64,000 nucleotides of DNA from Morganella psychrotolerans (GTDB taxonomy: Bacteria; Pseudomonadota; Gammaproteobacteria; Enterobacterales; Enterobacteriaceae). The notes beneath the pieces are model-generated. The model was not told the origin of the DNA, ran no database searches, and saw only the letters and a program-made list of their open reading frames with translations. Below, in pieces: positions 1 through 9,716 of this stretch (position 1 is the first letter of the stretch; every line of letters begins with the position of its first letter). Made by a program: the position numbers and the translations under genes. The stretch spans positions 292,578 through 356,577 of the forward strand of contig NZ_LZEX01000034.1 of the NCBI RefSeq assembly GCF_001676055.1, in the 5' to 3' direction.

Positions 1-1
1 C

Positions 2-520
2 CAGATGAATACAAAACAGCAAATCAACCCGTTGCTAACCGGCCGGATTGATTTTGGTGTGATGCGCAACACTCAATTGCCTGATAACCTGGTTCATGAG
101 TTGTTATTCAGAGAACGCTTTATGTTAGCAGTCTATGATGATCATCCGTTAATCCGGCACAGGGAAACAGGTATTTCGCTTGATATGCTCAACGGCGTGC
201 CGCTGGTCTTTTTTGAGCGGGATGTGGGAACGGCGTTATACGATGAAATTATTAATATCCTGAAGGGTGCGGGTGTGACCCCGGTGATAGCTCAGGAAGC
301 GGGTGAGGCCATGACAATACTCGGGCTGGTCTCTGCGGGGCTCGGAGTCTCCCTGGTGACTGAATCCTTCACGCGGATGAAAGTGGATGGTGTCCGTTAC
401 GTGCATTTAGCTGAAAATCAGGCGTTTTCTGAAGTCTGGTTGGTGTATCATAAGCATAAAATATTATCGCCTGCCGGTCAGCGGCTGATTGCGATGCTGA
501 AAAGTAATGTTTTCCGCTGA
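2..520 (+). CDS. LysR-family regulator, C-terminal part (cut by window edge)
   Basis: The reading frame is open from the window edge and ends at 520. The translated part is the C-terminal half of a LysR substrate-binding domain: segments such as LLFRERFMLAVYDDHPL, GVPLVFFERD and ILGLVSAGLGVSLVTES are typical of the effector-binding fold. No N-terminal winged helix is present, so the gene starts upstream of the window, and the ATG at 5 is probably internal. It would be a DNA-binding transcription factor in the cytoplasm. The target gene cannot be named from here. The next gene starts 20 bp downstream on the same strand, so the two may share a transcript. Confidence 0.8.
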   Translation, partial: QMNTKQQINPLLTGRIDFGVMRNTQLPDNLVHELLFRERFMLAVYDDHPLIRHRETGISLDMLNGVPLVFFERDVGTALYDEIINILKGAGVTPVIAQEAGEAMTILGLVSAGLGVSLVTESFTRMKVDGVRYVHLAENQAFSEVWLVYHKHKILSPAGQRLIAMLKSNVFR

Positions 521-540
521 GCGGAGCCGTTTAAACTGAG

Positions 541-1311
541 GTGCCAGTGTTCTTGTGTAATAAATATCCGGCGATAACCGCGTTGTTAGTCACTCTGTGG
601 TCAGGTATTGCCGGTGCGGCGGTGAGTCTCAGTGATTTTTATCAGCCCGACGGCACCCGGCGTGTGATAACGTATAATATTACTGCACTGACCGGGCAAT
701 TTCTTGCTGTGCCGTACCGGGCGCATCAGTTGATTGGTTCGCCGGAAACACCGGAGCAACTGGTCATCAATTTAAATGCGCTCGATTGTTTTACCTATCT
801 GGATTATGTGGAAGCGCTGAAGCGCAGCCCGCAACAGCAGGATTTCCCCGGGCAACTGGCGCAAATCCGTTATAAAAACGGAGATATCAGTTATTTTCAG
901 CGACGCCATTTTTTTTCAGATTGGGTAAGCGGCTCACAACCGGTTGCACAGGATATTACCCGGCAATTGTCAGCAGATTTTCAGGTGACACATAAGCTGC
1001 TTAATCAGCGCAAGGCGGGCGGCGCCTATATTCCGGGTCTGCCGGTAACGGCGCGGGATATTGCCTGGCTGCCGGTATCTGCGCTGACGCCAATGGTTCT
1101 CGCGCAGTTGCAAACCGGGGATTATATCGGGATCTATTCCCCGCAAGACGGACTGGATGTTTCTCACGCGGGGATTATTATCCGTACCCCGGACGGATTA
1201 TTTCTGCGTAATGCATCATCAACACGGCGGGAACGACAGGTGATTGATTCGCCATTACACCTGTATCTCCGGCAAAAAAGCGGGATAGTGGTATACCGTG
1301 CTGTGCTGTGA
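541..1311 (+). CDS. Secreted DUF1460 (NlpC/P60-like amidase fold) protein
   Basis: A 256-residue protein with an N-terminal signal peptide (hydrophobic residues about 11-27, AGAA before the mature part). The motif NALDCFTYLDY around Cys83 and SHAGIII around His209 match the Cys and His of the DUF1460 family, which resembles NlpC/P60 and N-acetylmuramoyl-L-alanine amidases. A periplasmic cell-wall-related hydrolase is therefore plausible, but activity is inferred from the fold only. The start is a GTG with a weak upstream purine stretch; a TTG at 553 is an alternative. It follows the partial LysR gene by 20 bp. Confidence 0.75.
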   Translation: MPVFLCNKYPAITALLVTLWSGIAGAAVSLSDFYQPDGTRRVITYNITALTGQFLAVPYRAHQLIGSPETPEQLVINLNALDCFTYLDYVEALKRSPQQQDFPGQLAQIRYKNGDISYFQRRHFFSDWVSGSQPVAQDITRQLSADFQVTHKLLNQRKAGGAYIPGLPVTARDIAWLPVSALTPMVLAQLQTGDYIGIYSPQDGLDVSHAGIIIRTPDGLFLRNASSTRRERQVIDSPLHLYLRQKSGIVVYRAVL

Positions 1312-1383
1312 AACCACTTGCGAACCCGGTATTTACCCGGATAATGACTATTTCAGCCCGTACATTGCTCAGGATTATTACTG

Positions 1384-2583
1384 GTGAAACCTACAACACA
1401 ACCCGGACATATTGACCATATCAAACAAACCAATATGGGGGTTGTTTATCGCTATATTGATCAGCAGGGGCCGATATCCCGTATTTCTCTGTCAAAAAAG
1501 GCGCAGTTAGCCCCGGCGAGTATCACCAAAATTACCCGTGAACTGATGGATGCACATCTGGTTCGTGAAACAGAATTTCCGGGGCTCGGGTTTCGCGGTC
1601 GTCCTGCTATCGGGCTGAAAACAGATTGTGGCGGCTGGCATTTCTTATGCATCCGCATTAACCGGGGTGAGGTGATTTTTGCGCTGCGGGAATTGAGCGG
1701 GAAACTTCTGGCAGAAGAGGTCATCGAATTTCCGGCTGCCCGTGCTGATTTTGTTCCGCCTTTCCTGGCTGAAATTGATGCTTTTTTTGCCCGGAACTAC
1801 GCGATAGTAGGGCGTCTGACCGCTATTGCGATCACCATCAATGCAGCGGTTGACCCGGCAAAAGGCATTATCCTCGATTTTCCTTATTATAATATTGCTG
1901 AATTACCTATCGCAGATATCTTATTTCAGCACACCGGTATGCCGGTTTTTCTTCAGCATGCAGTCTCTGCCTGGTCGTTGGCTGAATATTTTTTTGGTGC
2001 ATCGAAAGAGTGCAGGAACAGCATTCAACTGGTGATTGATGAACATGTCGGTGCAGCGGTTATCACCGATGGTTCGTTATTACATGCACATCGCCACAGC
2101 TGCGCGGAAATAGGGCATACCCGGGTTAATCCGCAGGGTAAACCCTGCTACTGCGGCAATCAGGGCTGTCTGGAAACGGAAGTTGGTATACGGCATTTAC
2201 TGGCGCGTGCCGCTGCATTTCTGACCGGACCGGACGGGCAGCTTCCGACGGCGGATACGTTATGCCGCGCGGCACTGGCAGGCGATGTGTCCGCATGCGC
2301 ACTTATTGAAGAGACCGGGCATTATATCGGTGATGTCGCCGCTGTCATGGTCAATATCTTTAATCCGGAAATGATCCTGATTGGATCTCCTTTAAACGCA
2401 GCATCGTCTGTTTTGTTTCCGGCCATCCAATCCCGGATTAATCAGGGTGCATTACCCGAATTCAGCCGGACATTCACAATGACTTCATGTGAATTTATTA
2501 ATTGCGGTACATTACCGGGTGCTGCGTTAGTTAAGGAAGCGTTGTACAGCGGTTCTTTACTTATAAAATTGATGAATGGATAA
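1384..2583 (+). CDS. mlc: Mlc, ROK-family repressor of sugar uptake genes
   Basis: A 399-residue ROK-family regulator closely resembling E. coli Mlc (DgsA). The N-terminal winged helix lies at about 10-65 (PGHIDHIKQTN, QLAPASITKITRE), and GRPAIGL is conserved. The zinc site is complete: His245 in EIGHTRVNP plus Cys255, Cys257 and Cys262 in CYCGNQGCLE. In the family, Mlc represses ptsG, manXYZ, ptsHI and similar genes, and is released when dephosphorylated EIICB-Glc sequesters it at the membrane. The start is a GTG at 1384. As in E. coli, a BioD paralogue follows, 175 bp downstream. Confidence 0.93.
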   Translation: MKPTTQPGHIDHIKQTNMGVVYRYIDQQGPISRISLSKKAQLAPASITKITRELMDAHLVRETEFPGLGFRGRPAIGLKTDCGGWHFLCIRINRGEVIFALRELSGKLLAEEVIEFPAARADFVPPFLAEIDAFFARNYAIVGRLTAIAITINAAVDPAKGIILDFPYYNIAELPIADILFQHTGMPVFLQHAVSAWSLAEYFFGASKECRNSIQLVIDEHVGAAVITDGSLLHAHRHSCAEIGHTRVNPQGKPCYCGNQGCLETEVGIRHLLARAAAFLTGPDGQLPTADTLCRAALAGDVSACALIEETGHYIGDVAAVMVNIFNPEMILIGSPLNAASSVLFPAIQSRINQGALPEFSRTFTMTSCEFINCGTLPGAALVKEALYSGSLLIKLMNG

Positions 2584-2664
2584 GTAATGTTGTAGTGTTG
2601 GTCTTTGACATAAAACAAATTAATGGCAAGGATTTGTTCATCAAAACAGGATTTTCGCAAAAAA

Positions 2665-2678
2665 TTGCGCTGGCGCAA
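2665..2678. promoter_or_regulatory. Perfect inverted repeat TTGCGC-TG-GCGCAA upstream of bioD2
   Basis: The 14-bp palindrome lies in the 175-bp gap between mlc and bioD2, about 80 bp before the bioD2 start. It could be an operator or a small RNA hairpin. No T-run follows, so it is not a typical terminator for mlc. Confidence 0.35.
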
Positions 2679-2758
2679 ACCTGACAGATATCTGATGCCT
2701 TACACTTGTTCTGTTATCAATTTTGATACGCACTTCTTGATATAACGGAAAATCATCT

Positions 2759-3448
2759 ATGTTAAGGCGCTTGTTTATAACCGGCACAGATACGAATATC
2801 GGCAAAACTGTCGCTACGCGGGCTTTAATGCAAGCCATCAACCGACTGGGTAAATCTGTCGTTGGGTATAAACCAATCGCAACAGAATACCATGATACCC
2901 TTAACGGTAAACGTAACCGTGATGCTATGGTTCTGCATGAGACATCCAGTATTGATGTTACTTATCAGGATGTTAACCCGGTGATGCTGGAAAATAACTA
3001 TGGTCCGACGACAACGGATATCCAATTCCCTGCATTGTCAGCGGGACTGGAAAAATTAAGCCGGGTAGCGGAACAGGTTGTGGTGGAAGGGAATGGCGGA
3101 TGGCGTTATTTACTGAATAACGAGACATTTTTATCTGACTGGGTGAAAAAAGAGAAACTGCCGGTGATTCTGGTGGTCGGGATCCAGTCCGGATGTGTGA
3201 ATCATGCACTATTAACTGCTGAAGCAATTAAACAGGATGGCCTGGAAATTATCGGCTGGATTGCAAACCGGATTAACCCGGGGCTGTCTCATTACGCACA
3301 GGTAATGGATCGTTTACTGAAACACCTGCCGGCTCCGCTTCTGGGGGAGATCCCGTATTTACTGCGTCCGGAAGAGCGCGAATTATCGCATTATCTGAAT
3401 GCTGAAAAAATTGAGATGCTCTGGGGCAAAGAACTGGTCGCTTCCTGA
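2759..3448 (+). CDS. bioD: Dethiobiotin synthetase paralogue (BioD2/YnfK type)
   Basis: A 229-residue P-loop enzyme with the BioD Walker A GTDTNIGKT at residues 8-16, a substrate-side lysine in VGYKPIATE, and the EGNGGWRY motif. BioD closes the ureido ring of 7,8-diaminopelargonate with CO2 and ATP to give dethiobiotin, the penultimate step of biotin synthesis, in the cytoplasm. No other bio genes lie nearby. Position next to mlc matches E. coli ynfK, a bioD paralogue whose physiological role is less clear than that of bioD. A terminator hairpin follows at 3473. Confidence 0.88.
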   Translation: MLRRLFITGTDTNIGKTVATRALMQAINRLGKSVVGYKPIATEYHDTLNGKRNRDAMVLHETSSIDVTYQDVNPVMLENNYGPTTTDIQFPALSAGLEKLSRVAEQVVVEGNGGWRYLLNNETFLSDWVKKEKLPVILVVGIQSGCVNHALLTAEAIKQDGLEIIGWIANRINPGLSHYAQVMDRLLKHLPAPLLGEIPYLLRPEERELSHYLNAEKIEMLWGKELVAS

Positions 3449-3472
3449 GTTATCGGACTGATGGCTAAAAAG

Positions 3473-3503
3473 AAAAGGGCTAATTATTGATAGCCCTTTT
3501 TTG
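3473..3503. terminator. Rho-independent terminator, bidirectional
   Basis: AAAAGGGCTA and TAGCCCTTTT form a 10-bp stem with an 8-nt loop, followed by Ts on the plus strand and flanked by As. It separates the convergent bioD2 and ynfD genes. Confidence 0.85.
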
Positions 3504-3551
3504 TTTTATTTACGATATTACAAAGTCTGACTGCGTACGGTTATCTGCGAA

Positions 3552-3785
3552 TTATTTACGAAGATAAATAATATTCTGCGTTTCATTGTCACAGTTACCC
3601 ACAACCTGACCTTCTGCCTGTGCGGCACTTTCCGCAGGCACGACCGTTAAGGTAAAGCCTTCAGCAGGTACACCGTTACTGATGATTTTCTGCGAAATTT
3701 CTTCCGTGACGCTTTCGCAGGAAGCTTGTGCCATAGCAGGGACAAGCGCAAAAAGTACTGTACTAACTGCAATCAGTTTTTTCAT
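3552..3785 (-). CDS. ynfD: YnfD-like DUF1161 periplasmic protein
   Basis: A small secreted protein of about 77 residues. It has a signal peptide ending AQA before SCES, the DUF1161 pattern CESVTEEISQKIISNGVPAEGFTLTVVP, and a second Cys in VVGNCD that could pair with the first. The function is unknown in the family. Two ATGs are adjacent at the start; the second, at 3785, is better spaced from the upstream AAGGA. It lies 20 bp downstream of the ynfB homologue on the same strand. E. coli also has ynfD and ynfB near dgsA, so this is conserved local gene content. Confidence 0.8.
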   Translation of the reverse strand: MKKLIAVSTVLFALVPAMAQASCESVTEEISQKIISNGVPAEGFTLTVVPAESAAQAEGQVVGNCDNETQNIIYLRK

Positions 3786-3805
3786 CATTTTTCCTTAAAT
3801 GTTTA

Positions 3806-4171
3806 CTACTTCCAACCTGAAGTAACTTCACGTCCTGTATTTGCATCAAGACATCTCTGTGTATTAGGCTCCCAATACGCAGTGACGACGGAACTTTTTA
3901 AGCAGGCATCTTCGACATCAATAGCACGATCAACTTTATCAAACTCTTTTTCCGCACGGCGGTTTACTTTCTGGCGCAGGGAGCGGGTATCATCCCACTG
4001 TTCTTTTTCCTGGCGTGCTCTCTCTTTCTCCAGCGCGGTGTCACCGCCACTGACGACACATGTGCTGCCCGGACTGCAATTTGCAGTAACCGCATTTGCC
4101 TGTGCTGCAAAAAATAATGGTGCAGCGAAGGCGGTTGCGATAAACCACTTTGTGAGTATGGATTTAGTCAT
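3806..4171 (-). CDS. ynfB: YnfB-like DUF1283 periplasmic protein
   Basis: A 121-residue secreted protein. The start at 4171 is preceded by GAGGAAAA; an upstream in-frame ATG at 4225 would add 18 residues before the signal peptide and is less likely. A signal peptide ([18 protein letters not shown]) is followed by the DUF1283 signature: [30 protein letters not shown] and [18 protein letters not shown]. coli YnfB shares nearly all of these blocks. Its role is unknown; periplasmic location is inferred from the signal. It is followed by ynfD in the same direction. Confidence 0.85.
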   Translation of the reverse strand: MTKSILTKWFIATAFAAPLFFAAQANAVTANCSPGSTCVVSGGDTALEKERARQEKEQWDDTRSLRQKVNRRAEKEFDKVDRAIDVEDACLKSSVVTAYWEPNTQRCLDANTGREVTSGWK

Positions 4172-4276
4172 TATCGTGTTTTCCTCAAAGTTCAATCCTG
4201 CAAATTTAGTTCTGATCTTATGCATTATACCGAAGTGTATTTGAGCACCAACAAAAGAAAAAGCATTTCGTGCGTA

Positions 4277-4308
4277 ATTTCAGGTAATTTAAGAAAATTA
4301 CCTGAAAT
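4277..4308. terminator. Perfect 14-bp inverted repeat, possible ydfG terminator
   Basis: ATTTCAGGTAATTT and AAATTACCTGAAAT pair perfectly around a 4-nt loop, just 3' of ydfG on the minus strand. There is no immediate T-run on either side, so termination is only a suggestion. Confidence 0.5.
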
Positions 4309-4340
4309 AAATGAGGTAAGTTTATATTTTACTGTGATTT

Positions 4341-5090
4341 TCAGTCTTCACGATGAACATTCAGTCCGGCGAAGGACTGACAAACCGGCATCATTTCCAT
4401 GGTATTGATATTAACATGCGCCGGTAATGTCGCCACCCAGTAAACGGCTTCGGCAATATCATCCGGCATCAGCGGATCGGCATTTTTATAGGTGTTACCG
4501 GCTTTTTCTTCATCACCACGATAGCGGATCCCTGAGAATTCAGTCCCACCGACCATACCCGGTTCAATATCGGTCACACGGATTTTTTTGCCGAACAAAT
4601 CAGCGCGCAGTGCCAGACTGAATTGTTTTACAAAGGCTTTTGAACCACAATAAACGTTACCGCCCATATAAGGCCAGGAGCCGGCAGTTGATCCTAAATT
4701 AATGATATGGCCGCGGTTTCTTTCCACCATACCCGGCAGTATTGCACGGGTCATATGCAGCAGCCCTTTGATGTTGGTATCGACAACCACATCCCACTCT
4801 GCAGGATCCGCTTTATCAGCGGTTTCCATACCCAGCGCCAGACCTGCGTTATTCACCAGCACATCAATTTCACGCAGCGATTCAGGCAGGGCGGCAATCA
4901 CATTATCAACCGCCGGTCTGTCCATCATATCCAGCGCCAGCGGATAGAAGCGATTGCCTAACTCTTTATGTAATTTTGCCAGGCGCTCAAGACGGCGTCC
5001 TGTTCCTATCACAGTATGGCCGTTATCAATAAATTTGCGTGCAAAAGCCTCACCGAAACCTGCGGTTGCGCCTGTAATTAAAACAATCAT
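4341..5090 (-). CDS. ydfG: YdfG, NADP-dependent 3-hydroxy acid dehydrogenase (SDR)
   Basis: A 249-residue classical short-chain dehydrogenase. It has a Rossmann glycine motif TGATAGFGE at 6-14, NNAG at 80-83, and catalytic Ser134, Tyr147 and Lys151 (YCGSK). Arginines in GTGRR fit NADP preference. The tail EMMPVCQSFAGLNVHR and the block EPGMVGGTEFS match E. coli YdfG, which oxidises L-allo-threonine and other 3-hydroxy acids and reduces malonic semialdehyde formed in pyrimidine catabolism. It is cytoplasmic and tetrameric in the family. It is transcribed alone; the divergent gene is a GFA protein. Confidence 0.92.
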   Translation of the reverse strand: MIVLITGATAGFGEAFARKFIDNGHTVIGTGRRLERLAKLHKELGNRFYPLALDMMDRPAVDNVIAALPESLREIDVLVNNAGLALGMETADKADPAEWDVVVDTNIKGLLHMTRAILPGMVERNRGHIINLGSTAGSWPYMGGNVYCGSKAFVKQFSLALRADLFGKKIRVTDIEPGMVGGTEFSGIRYRGDEEKAGNTYKNADPLMPDDIAEAVYWVATLPAHVNINTMEMMPVCQSFAGLNVHRED

Positions 5091-5292
5091 GACTTACTCC
5101 GATTCTGTCAGCGGGGTTTCCCGGAAAAATAACACATCCACCGCGGTATAGTGCCGGCGGTTAATATTGCACAGTGTAACGCGGATAAACTTTTGAAAGC
5201 GCGTCACAGGTTCCGCTTTTCAATTATTGACCGGAAAAATGCTGTGCTAACTTACTAAAAAACCGTCAATGATAATGATAAGGAAGCAACCT

Positions 5293-5700
5293 ATGCCACA
5301 GGGTCAATGTTTATGCGGGAAAGTGTCAGTATCCACACAACAGCCGGTAACAGACATTTCTGTTTGCCATTGCGGGATGTGCCGGAAATGGAATGGTGCG
5401 CCGTTTATGTCTGTCGATTGCGGCAGTGATATCAGTATCCGCGGGGAGGATTATATCTCCCGTTATGCTTCATCGGAGTGGGGTGATCGCTGTTTTTGTC
5501 GTGAATGCGGCACGCATCTTTTTTATTATCTGAAACCCGCCAATCAATATTATGTATCGGCGGCACTATTTGGTGAGACAAAAGAGAGTCGCCTTACTAT
5601 GCAGATTTATACTGACTGCAAACCGAATTATTATAATTTTGCAGAAAAAACGCCGATGCTGACAGAGCAGGATATTCTGGCGATGTTTGCCGAAAAATAA
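5293..5700 (+). CDS. GFA-family zinc-binding protein
   Basis: A 135-residue protein of the GFA (glutathione-dependent formaldehyde-activating-like) family. Zinc-binding cysteines lie in GQCLCGKV, CHCGMCRKW and CFCRECGTHLFY, the standard three-cluster pattern. The start at 5293 is set by AAGGAAG seven bases upstream; an earlier in-frame ATG at 5269 has no such site. Many GFA proteins have unknown substrates, so no reaction is assigned. It is transcribed divergently from ydfG and ends at a terminator shared with prpD. Confidence 0.8.
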   Translation: MPQGQCLCGKVSVSTQQPVTDISVCHCGMCRKWNGAPFMSVDCGSDISIRGEDYISRYASSEWGDRCFCRECGTHLFYYLKPANQYYVSAALFGETKESRLTMQIYTDCKPNYYNFAEKTPMLTEQDILAMFAEK

Positions 5701-5715
5701 GAAGTCAGAAATAAA

Positions 5716-5749
5716 AACGGATACCGGTGAGGGTATCCGTTCTGTTTTT
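5716..5749. terminator. Terminator between GFA gene and prpD
   Basis: AACGGATACC pairs with GGTATCCGTT around a 6-nt loop and is followed by CTGTTTTTC. It sits between convergent genes and probably works in both directions. Confidence 0.8.
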
Positions 5750-5780
5750 CTGCGTTGCCGGGCAGATTAAGAACTGACTA

Positions 5781-7232
5781 TCAGATAACAAACAAGTCCA
5801 TAAATTCACTGACGGACAGCGATTCAAGTGTTTTACGGTCGCGGGCAGCATTCAGAATGCGTTTTTGCTGTGCTTCCGGGAACTGGCGTGCCAGGTTAAT
5901 CCGGAATTTCTCCAGTAATAACGGAATGCCTTCTTCACGGCGGCGGGCGTGTCCGACCGGGTATTCCACCACGACTTCATCCAGCACAGTGCCGTCTTTC
6001 AGGGTGATGGTCAGGGCGTTGGCGATAGAGCGTTTTTCCGGATTATGATAATCCTTGGTAAATGCGGTATCTTCCTCACAATGAATGCGCGCGCGCAGAG
6101 CATCGATTCGGGTATCGGCGGCAATATTATCTTCATAATCTGACGCGGTCAGGCGACCGAAAATCAGCGGAACAGCAACCATATACTGAATACAGTGGTC
6201 ACGGTCAGCCGGGTTATTCAACGGCCCGTGTTTATCAATGATACGGATACAGGCTTCGTGCGTGCGGATAGTGACTTTTTCGATGTCATCCGCGGTTTTA
6301 CCGGCTTTTGCCAGTGTGTTATGCAACGTCATTGCGGCTTCAACGGCGGTTTGCGAATGGAATTCAGCAGGGAATGAAATTTTAAACAGCACGTTTTCCA
6401 TCACATAAGAGCCGTAATCGCGCTGGAATTTAAACGGTTTGCCGTCGAACAGCACATCATAGAAACCCCAGGTTTTCGCGGTCAGCACAGTCGGATAGCC
6501 CATCTCACCTTTCTGTGCCAGCAGTGCCAGCCGCACCGCACGGGATGTTGCATCACCGGCAGCCCAGGATTTACGCGAACCGGTATTCGGTGCATGACGA
6601 TAGGTGCGCAGAGACTGACCATCCACCCACGCATGAGAAACCGCACTCAGCAATTGTTCGCGATCCAGCCCCAGCATCTCACCGACAACCGCGGTGGAGG
6701 CAACTTTTACCAGCACAACGTGGTCAAGCCCGACTTTGTTAAACGCATTTTCCAGCGCCAGACAGCCCTGAATTTCATGCGCCTTGATCATCGCCGTCAG
6801 AATGCGTTTGAGTGGCAACGGCGCTTTACCTTTTGCCAGTGCTTCGCGTGATAACCAATCAGCTACCGCCAGAATGCCGCCGAGGTTATCCGACGGATGA
6901 CCCCATTCAGCTGCCAGCCAGGTGTCGTTAAAATCAAGCCAGCGGATCATGGCACCGATATTAAATGCGGCCTGGATTGGATCTAACTGAAACTGTGTGC
7001 CCGGCACTTTTGCGCCGTTCGGAACAATTGTTCCCGGAACGACGGGGCCGAGCATTTTCTTGCACGCCGGATACTCCAGGGCTTCCATACCACAACCCAG
7101 GGTGTCCAGAAAACAATAATATGCAGTGTCATAAGCCCGCTCACTGCTGATATCCATCTTCAGTACATAGTCAGTAATGTCCTGAATAACCTGATCGTAC
7201 TCTTGGTGCTGTGGGGTAATGGATGCTGACAT
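5781..7232 (-). CDS. prpD: PrpD, 2-methylcitrate dehydratase
   Basis: A 483-residue MmgE/PrpD-family protein, the same length as E. coli PrpD. Recognisable blocks are [44 protein letters not shown] and [21 protein letters not shown]. It dehydrates 2-methylcitrate to 2-methyl-cis-aconitate in the cytoplasmic methylcitrate cycle. The start at 7232 is preceded by AAGGAAT. It is the last gene of prpBCD; in E. coli prpE would follow, but here a terminator and an unrelated convergent gene do. Confidence 0.96.
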   Translation of the reverse strand: MSASITPQHQEYDQVIQDITDYVLKMDISSERAYDTAYYCFLDTLGCGMEALEYPACKKMLGPVVPGTIVPNGAKVPGTQFQLDPIQAAFNIGAMIRWLDFNDTWLAAEWGHPSDNLGGILAVADWLSREALAKGKAPLPLKRILTAMIKAHEIQGCLALENAFNKVGLDHVVLVKVASTAVVGEMLGLDREQLLSAVSHAWVDGQSLRTYRHAPNTGSRKSWAAGDATSRAVRLALLAQKGEMGYPTVLTAKTWGFYDVLFDGKPFKFQRDYGSYVMENVLFKISFPAEFHSQTAVEAAMTLHNTLAKAGKTADDIEKVTIRTHEACIRIIDKHGPLNNPADRDHCIQYMVAVPLIFGRLTASDYEDNIAADTRIDALRARIHCEEDTAFTKDYHNPEKRSIANALTITLKDGTVLDEVVVEYPVGHARRREEGIPLLLEKFRINLARQFPEAQQKRILNAARDRKTLESLSVSEFMDLFVI

Positions 7233-7258
7233 AATCTGTATTCCTTATTATTCAATAA

Positions 7259-8422
7259 TTAACGCGCATTCAACGGGACAAAAGTCTGGTTTTCCGGGCC
7301 GGTGTAATTGGCGGAAGGACGAATAATTTTATTATCCAGACGCTGTTCAATAATGTGTGCAGCCCAGCCTGCGGAGCGGGCAATAACAAAAATCGGGGTA
7401 AACATCGCAGTCGGAACACCCATCTGGTGATAAGCCACTGCAGAGAACCAATCCAGATTCGGGAACATTTTCTTGTGCTGTGACATCACGGATTCAATAC
7501 GGTCTGCGATATTAAACAAGCGGAAATCTTTGGCTTCTTCCGATAACTCACGGGAAATCGCTTTGATAACCTGATGGCGCGGATCCGCGATGGTATACAC
7601 CGGATGCCCGAAACCCATCACCACTTCATTGCGGGAAAGACGGGCGATAATATCGTCCTGTGCTTCATCCGGTGAGCTGTAACGTTTCTGAATTTCCAGG
7701 GATACTTCATTTGCGCCACCGTGTTTCGGACCGCGCAGTGCCGCGATAGCACCGGTGATCGCCGAATAAAAATCGGTGCCTGTTCCGGCAATGACCCGCG
7801 CGGCAAACGTCGAGGCATTAAATTCGTGCTCAGCATAGAGAACAAATGAGGAATTCATGTAGCGAACCCACTCAGCCGACGGCGTTTTACCATGCAGCAG
7901 GCGCAGGAAATGCCCGCCTGCGGTTTCTTCGTCTGTTTCAGTATCAATGCGGCGGTCATTGAACGCATAGTGGTACCAGTACAGCAGCATTGAGGTCAGG
8001 GAAGAGAGCAGGCGGTCAGCGATATCACGCGCACCTGATAACGGATGCCCCTCTTTTTCAGGCAGAACACAGCCCATAATGGATACGCCGGTGCGCAGAA
8101 CATCCATCGGATGTGCGGATGCAGGCAGGGCTTCCAGTGCTTTTTTCACACTGTGCGGCAGACCGCGCAGGGATTTCAGCTTGGCTTTATATGCCGCCAG
8201 TTCAGCCGCATTCGGCAGTTTTTCGTGGATCAGAAGATGAGCGACTTCTTCAAAATCACATTGTGTGGCTAAGTCCAGGATGTCATATCCGCGGTAATGC
8301 AGGTCGTTCCCGTTGATCCCCACAGTACAGAGTGCGGTATTTCCGGCAGCGACGCCGGAAAGCGCGACGGATTTTTTACCTTTCTTCGGTGTAGGTGCAG
8401 ATGTGGTGAGTGGCTTATTCAT
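7259..8422 (-). CDS. prpC: PrpC, 2-methylcitrate synthase
   Basis: A 387-residue citrate-synthase-fold protein. Active-site segments are PKHGGANE (first His), [14 protein letters not shown] (second His) and [12 protein letters not shown] (Asp), with the C-terminal GWAAHIIEQ. The short length and local gene order identify 2-methylcitrate synthase, which condenses propionyl-CoA with oxaloacetate, rather than GltA. It lies 26 bp upstream of prpD. The 190-bp gap to prpB upstream contains an ERIC element, so translation of prpC starts downstream of an RNA hairpin. Confidence 0.96.
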   Translation of the reverse strand: MNKPLTTSAPTPKKGKKSVALSGVAAGNTALCTVGINGNDLHYRGYDILDLATQCDFEEVAHLLIHEKLPNAAELAAYKAKLKSLRGLPHSVKKALEALPASAHPMDVLRTGVSIMGCVLPEKEGHPLSGARDIADRLLSSLTSMLLYWYHYAFNDRRIDTETDEETAGGHFLRLLHGKTPSAEWVRYMNSSFVLYAEHEFNASTFAARVIAGTGTDFYSAITGAIAALRGPKHGGANEVSLEIQKRYSSPDEAQDDIIARLSRNEVVMGFGHPVYTIADPRHQVIKAISRELSEEAKDFRLFNIADRIESVMSQHKKMFPNLDWFSAVAYHQMGVPTAMFTPIFVIARSAGWAAHIIEQRLDNKIIRPSANYTGPENQTFVPLNAR

Positions 8423-8443
8423 TACGGGTGTTCCTTATTATTA

Positions 8444-8569
8444 TTTACCCTTATTCATTCAAACTGCAGGTTCGTTGGCGGTACTCAGCCAGCCGGGTCA
8501 CATACTAATGTATGCTCCCCGTCAGTCTTCCCTTGCCGCCTGCCTGCATCCTGAATGACGTTGGGTATA
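8444..8569. repeat. ERIC element between prpB and prpC
   Basis: About 126 bp, ending GGGTATA, with the central palindrome GGGTCACATACTAATGTATG, the flanks TTCATTCAAACTGCAGG and CCTGCATCCTGAATGACGTT, and near-inverted ends. This matches the enterobacterial repetitive intergenic consensus in size and layout. It lies inside the prp transcription unit. Confidence 0.9.
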
Positions 8570-8612
8570 GTCAAACAACCTGCTTCGCGTAGTATCGGGT
8601 AAGATTCAGGTG

Positions 8613-9497
8613 TTACTTTTTCTGTGAAAACAGGGCGTCGAGCTTGTCTTCATAATCGTAGTAACCGATGCTTTGGTATAATTCATCGCGAGTCTGCATC
8701 TGTGCCAGCAGACTCTGCTGAGTGCCTTCGCGGCGCAGCGTGTTATACACATTCTCAGCCGCTTTATTCATGGCACGGAACGCGGTAAGCGGATACAGGG
8801 CGATAGCGATATTCACACTGCGCAGCTCATCCAGGGTAAACAGCGGCGTCTGACCGAATTCAGTAATATTCGCCAGCACCGGTGCTTTAATATTTTTGGT
8901 GAACAGGCGGTACATATCCAGCTCAGTGATAGCTTCCGGGAACAGCATATCGGCACCGGCCTCAATATATGCCTGCGCGCGCTCCATAGCGGCATCCAGA
9001 CCTTCCACCGCAAGAGCGTCAGTGCGTGCCATCACCACAAAATTTTCATCTGTGCGCGCATCAACGGCCGCTTTAATACGATCAACCATCTCCTGTTTTG
9101 AGACGATCTCTTTGTTCGGGCGGTGACCGCAACGCTTTGCACCCACCTGATCTTCAATATGCATACCGGCGGCACCGGCTTTGATCAGGGATTTTACGGT
9201 GCGTACCACATTAAATGCTGACGGACCAAAACCAATATCTGCATCCACCAGCAGGGGTAGATCACACACATCGGTGATACGGCGGACATCTGTCAGCACA
9301 TCATCCAGCGTGGAAATACCCAGATCCGGAATACCCAGGGAGCCTGCGGCAACACCGCCGCCGGAGAGATAAATTGCTTTATAGCCCGCACGCTTAGCCA
9401 GCAAAGCATGGTTGGCATTGATAGCACCGACCAGCTGTAACGGGGATTCAGACTTTACGGCATCACGGAATGCGCGTCCTGCGGAGTTAAGAGCCAT
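8613..9497 (-). CDS. prpB: PrpB, 2-methylisocitrate lyase
   Basis: A 294-residue isocitrate-lyase/PEP-mutase superfamily enzyme. The catalytic loop KRCGH is at 121-125 (Cys123), metal-binding acidic residues lie in [10 protein letters not shown], and [17 protein letters not shown] is the PrpB signature. It cleaves 2-methylisocitrate to pyruvate and succinate, the last step of the methylcitrate cycle. It is the first gene of the operon, behind a sigma-54 promoter at 9550-9564 on the minus strand. Confidence 0.97.
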   Translation of the reverse strand: MALNSAGRAFRDAVKSESPLQLVGAINANHALLAKRAGYKAIYLSGGGVAAGSLGIPDLGISTLDDVLTDVRRITDVCDLPLLVDADIGFGPSAFNVVRTVKSLIKAGAAGMHIEDQVGAKRCGHRPNKEIVSKQEMVDRIKAAVDARTDENFVVMARTDALAVEGLDAAMERAQAYIEAGADMLFPEAITELDMYRLFTKNIKAPVLANITEFGQTPLFTLDELRSVNIAIALYPLTAFRAMNKAAENVYNTLRREGTQQSLLAQMQTRDELYQSIGYYDYEDKLDALFSQKK

Positions 9498-9549
9498 ATA
9501 TTCACCTTGTTATTAGTTTGATACTCATTTGATACCTGGTTGTTATAAA

Positions 9550-9564
9550 GCAATCGTTGTGCCA
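9550..9564 (-). promoter_or_regulatory. Sigma-54 (-24/-12) promoter of prpBCD
   Basis: On the minus strand the sequence is TGGCAC-AACGA-TTGC, a perfect match to the -24/-12 consensus TGGCAC-N5-TTGC, about 50 bp upstream of the prpB ATG. Sigma-54 dependence fits the PrpR activator encoded next door. Confidence 0.9.
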
Positions 9565-9716
9565 ACCAGCCTGGTACTAAACTAAAACGAACTAAAACGG
9601 GATGCACATCACAAATACTGGCTTGTTTATGCGGATATTTCGGCCTCCACTATAGAAGTTGATGATTCTGTCTGACAAGCGGGATGTTAGTGATTTGTGA
9701 TGATGGTGCTATTTAT

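Noticed and set aside
970..1167. Frames opposite or inside larger genes throughout the window
   Set aside because: They overlap well-supported genes in other frames and lack domains and ribosome sites; treated as chance.
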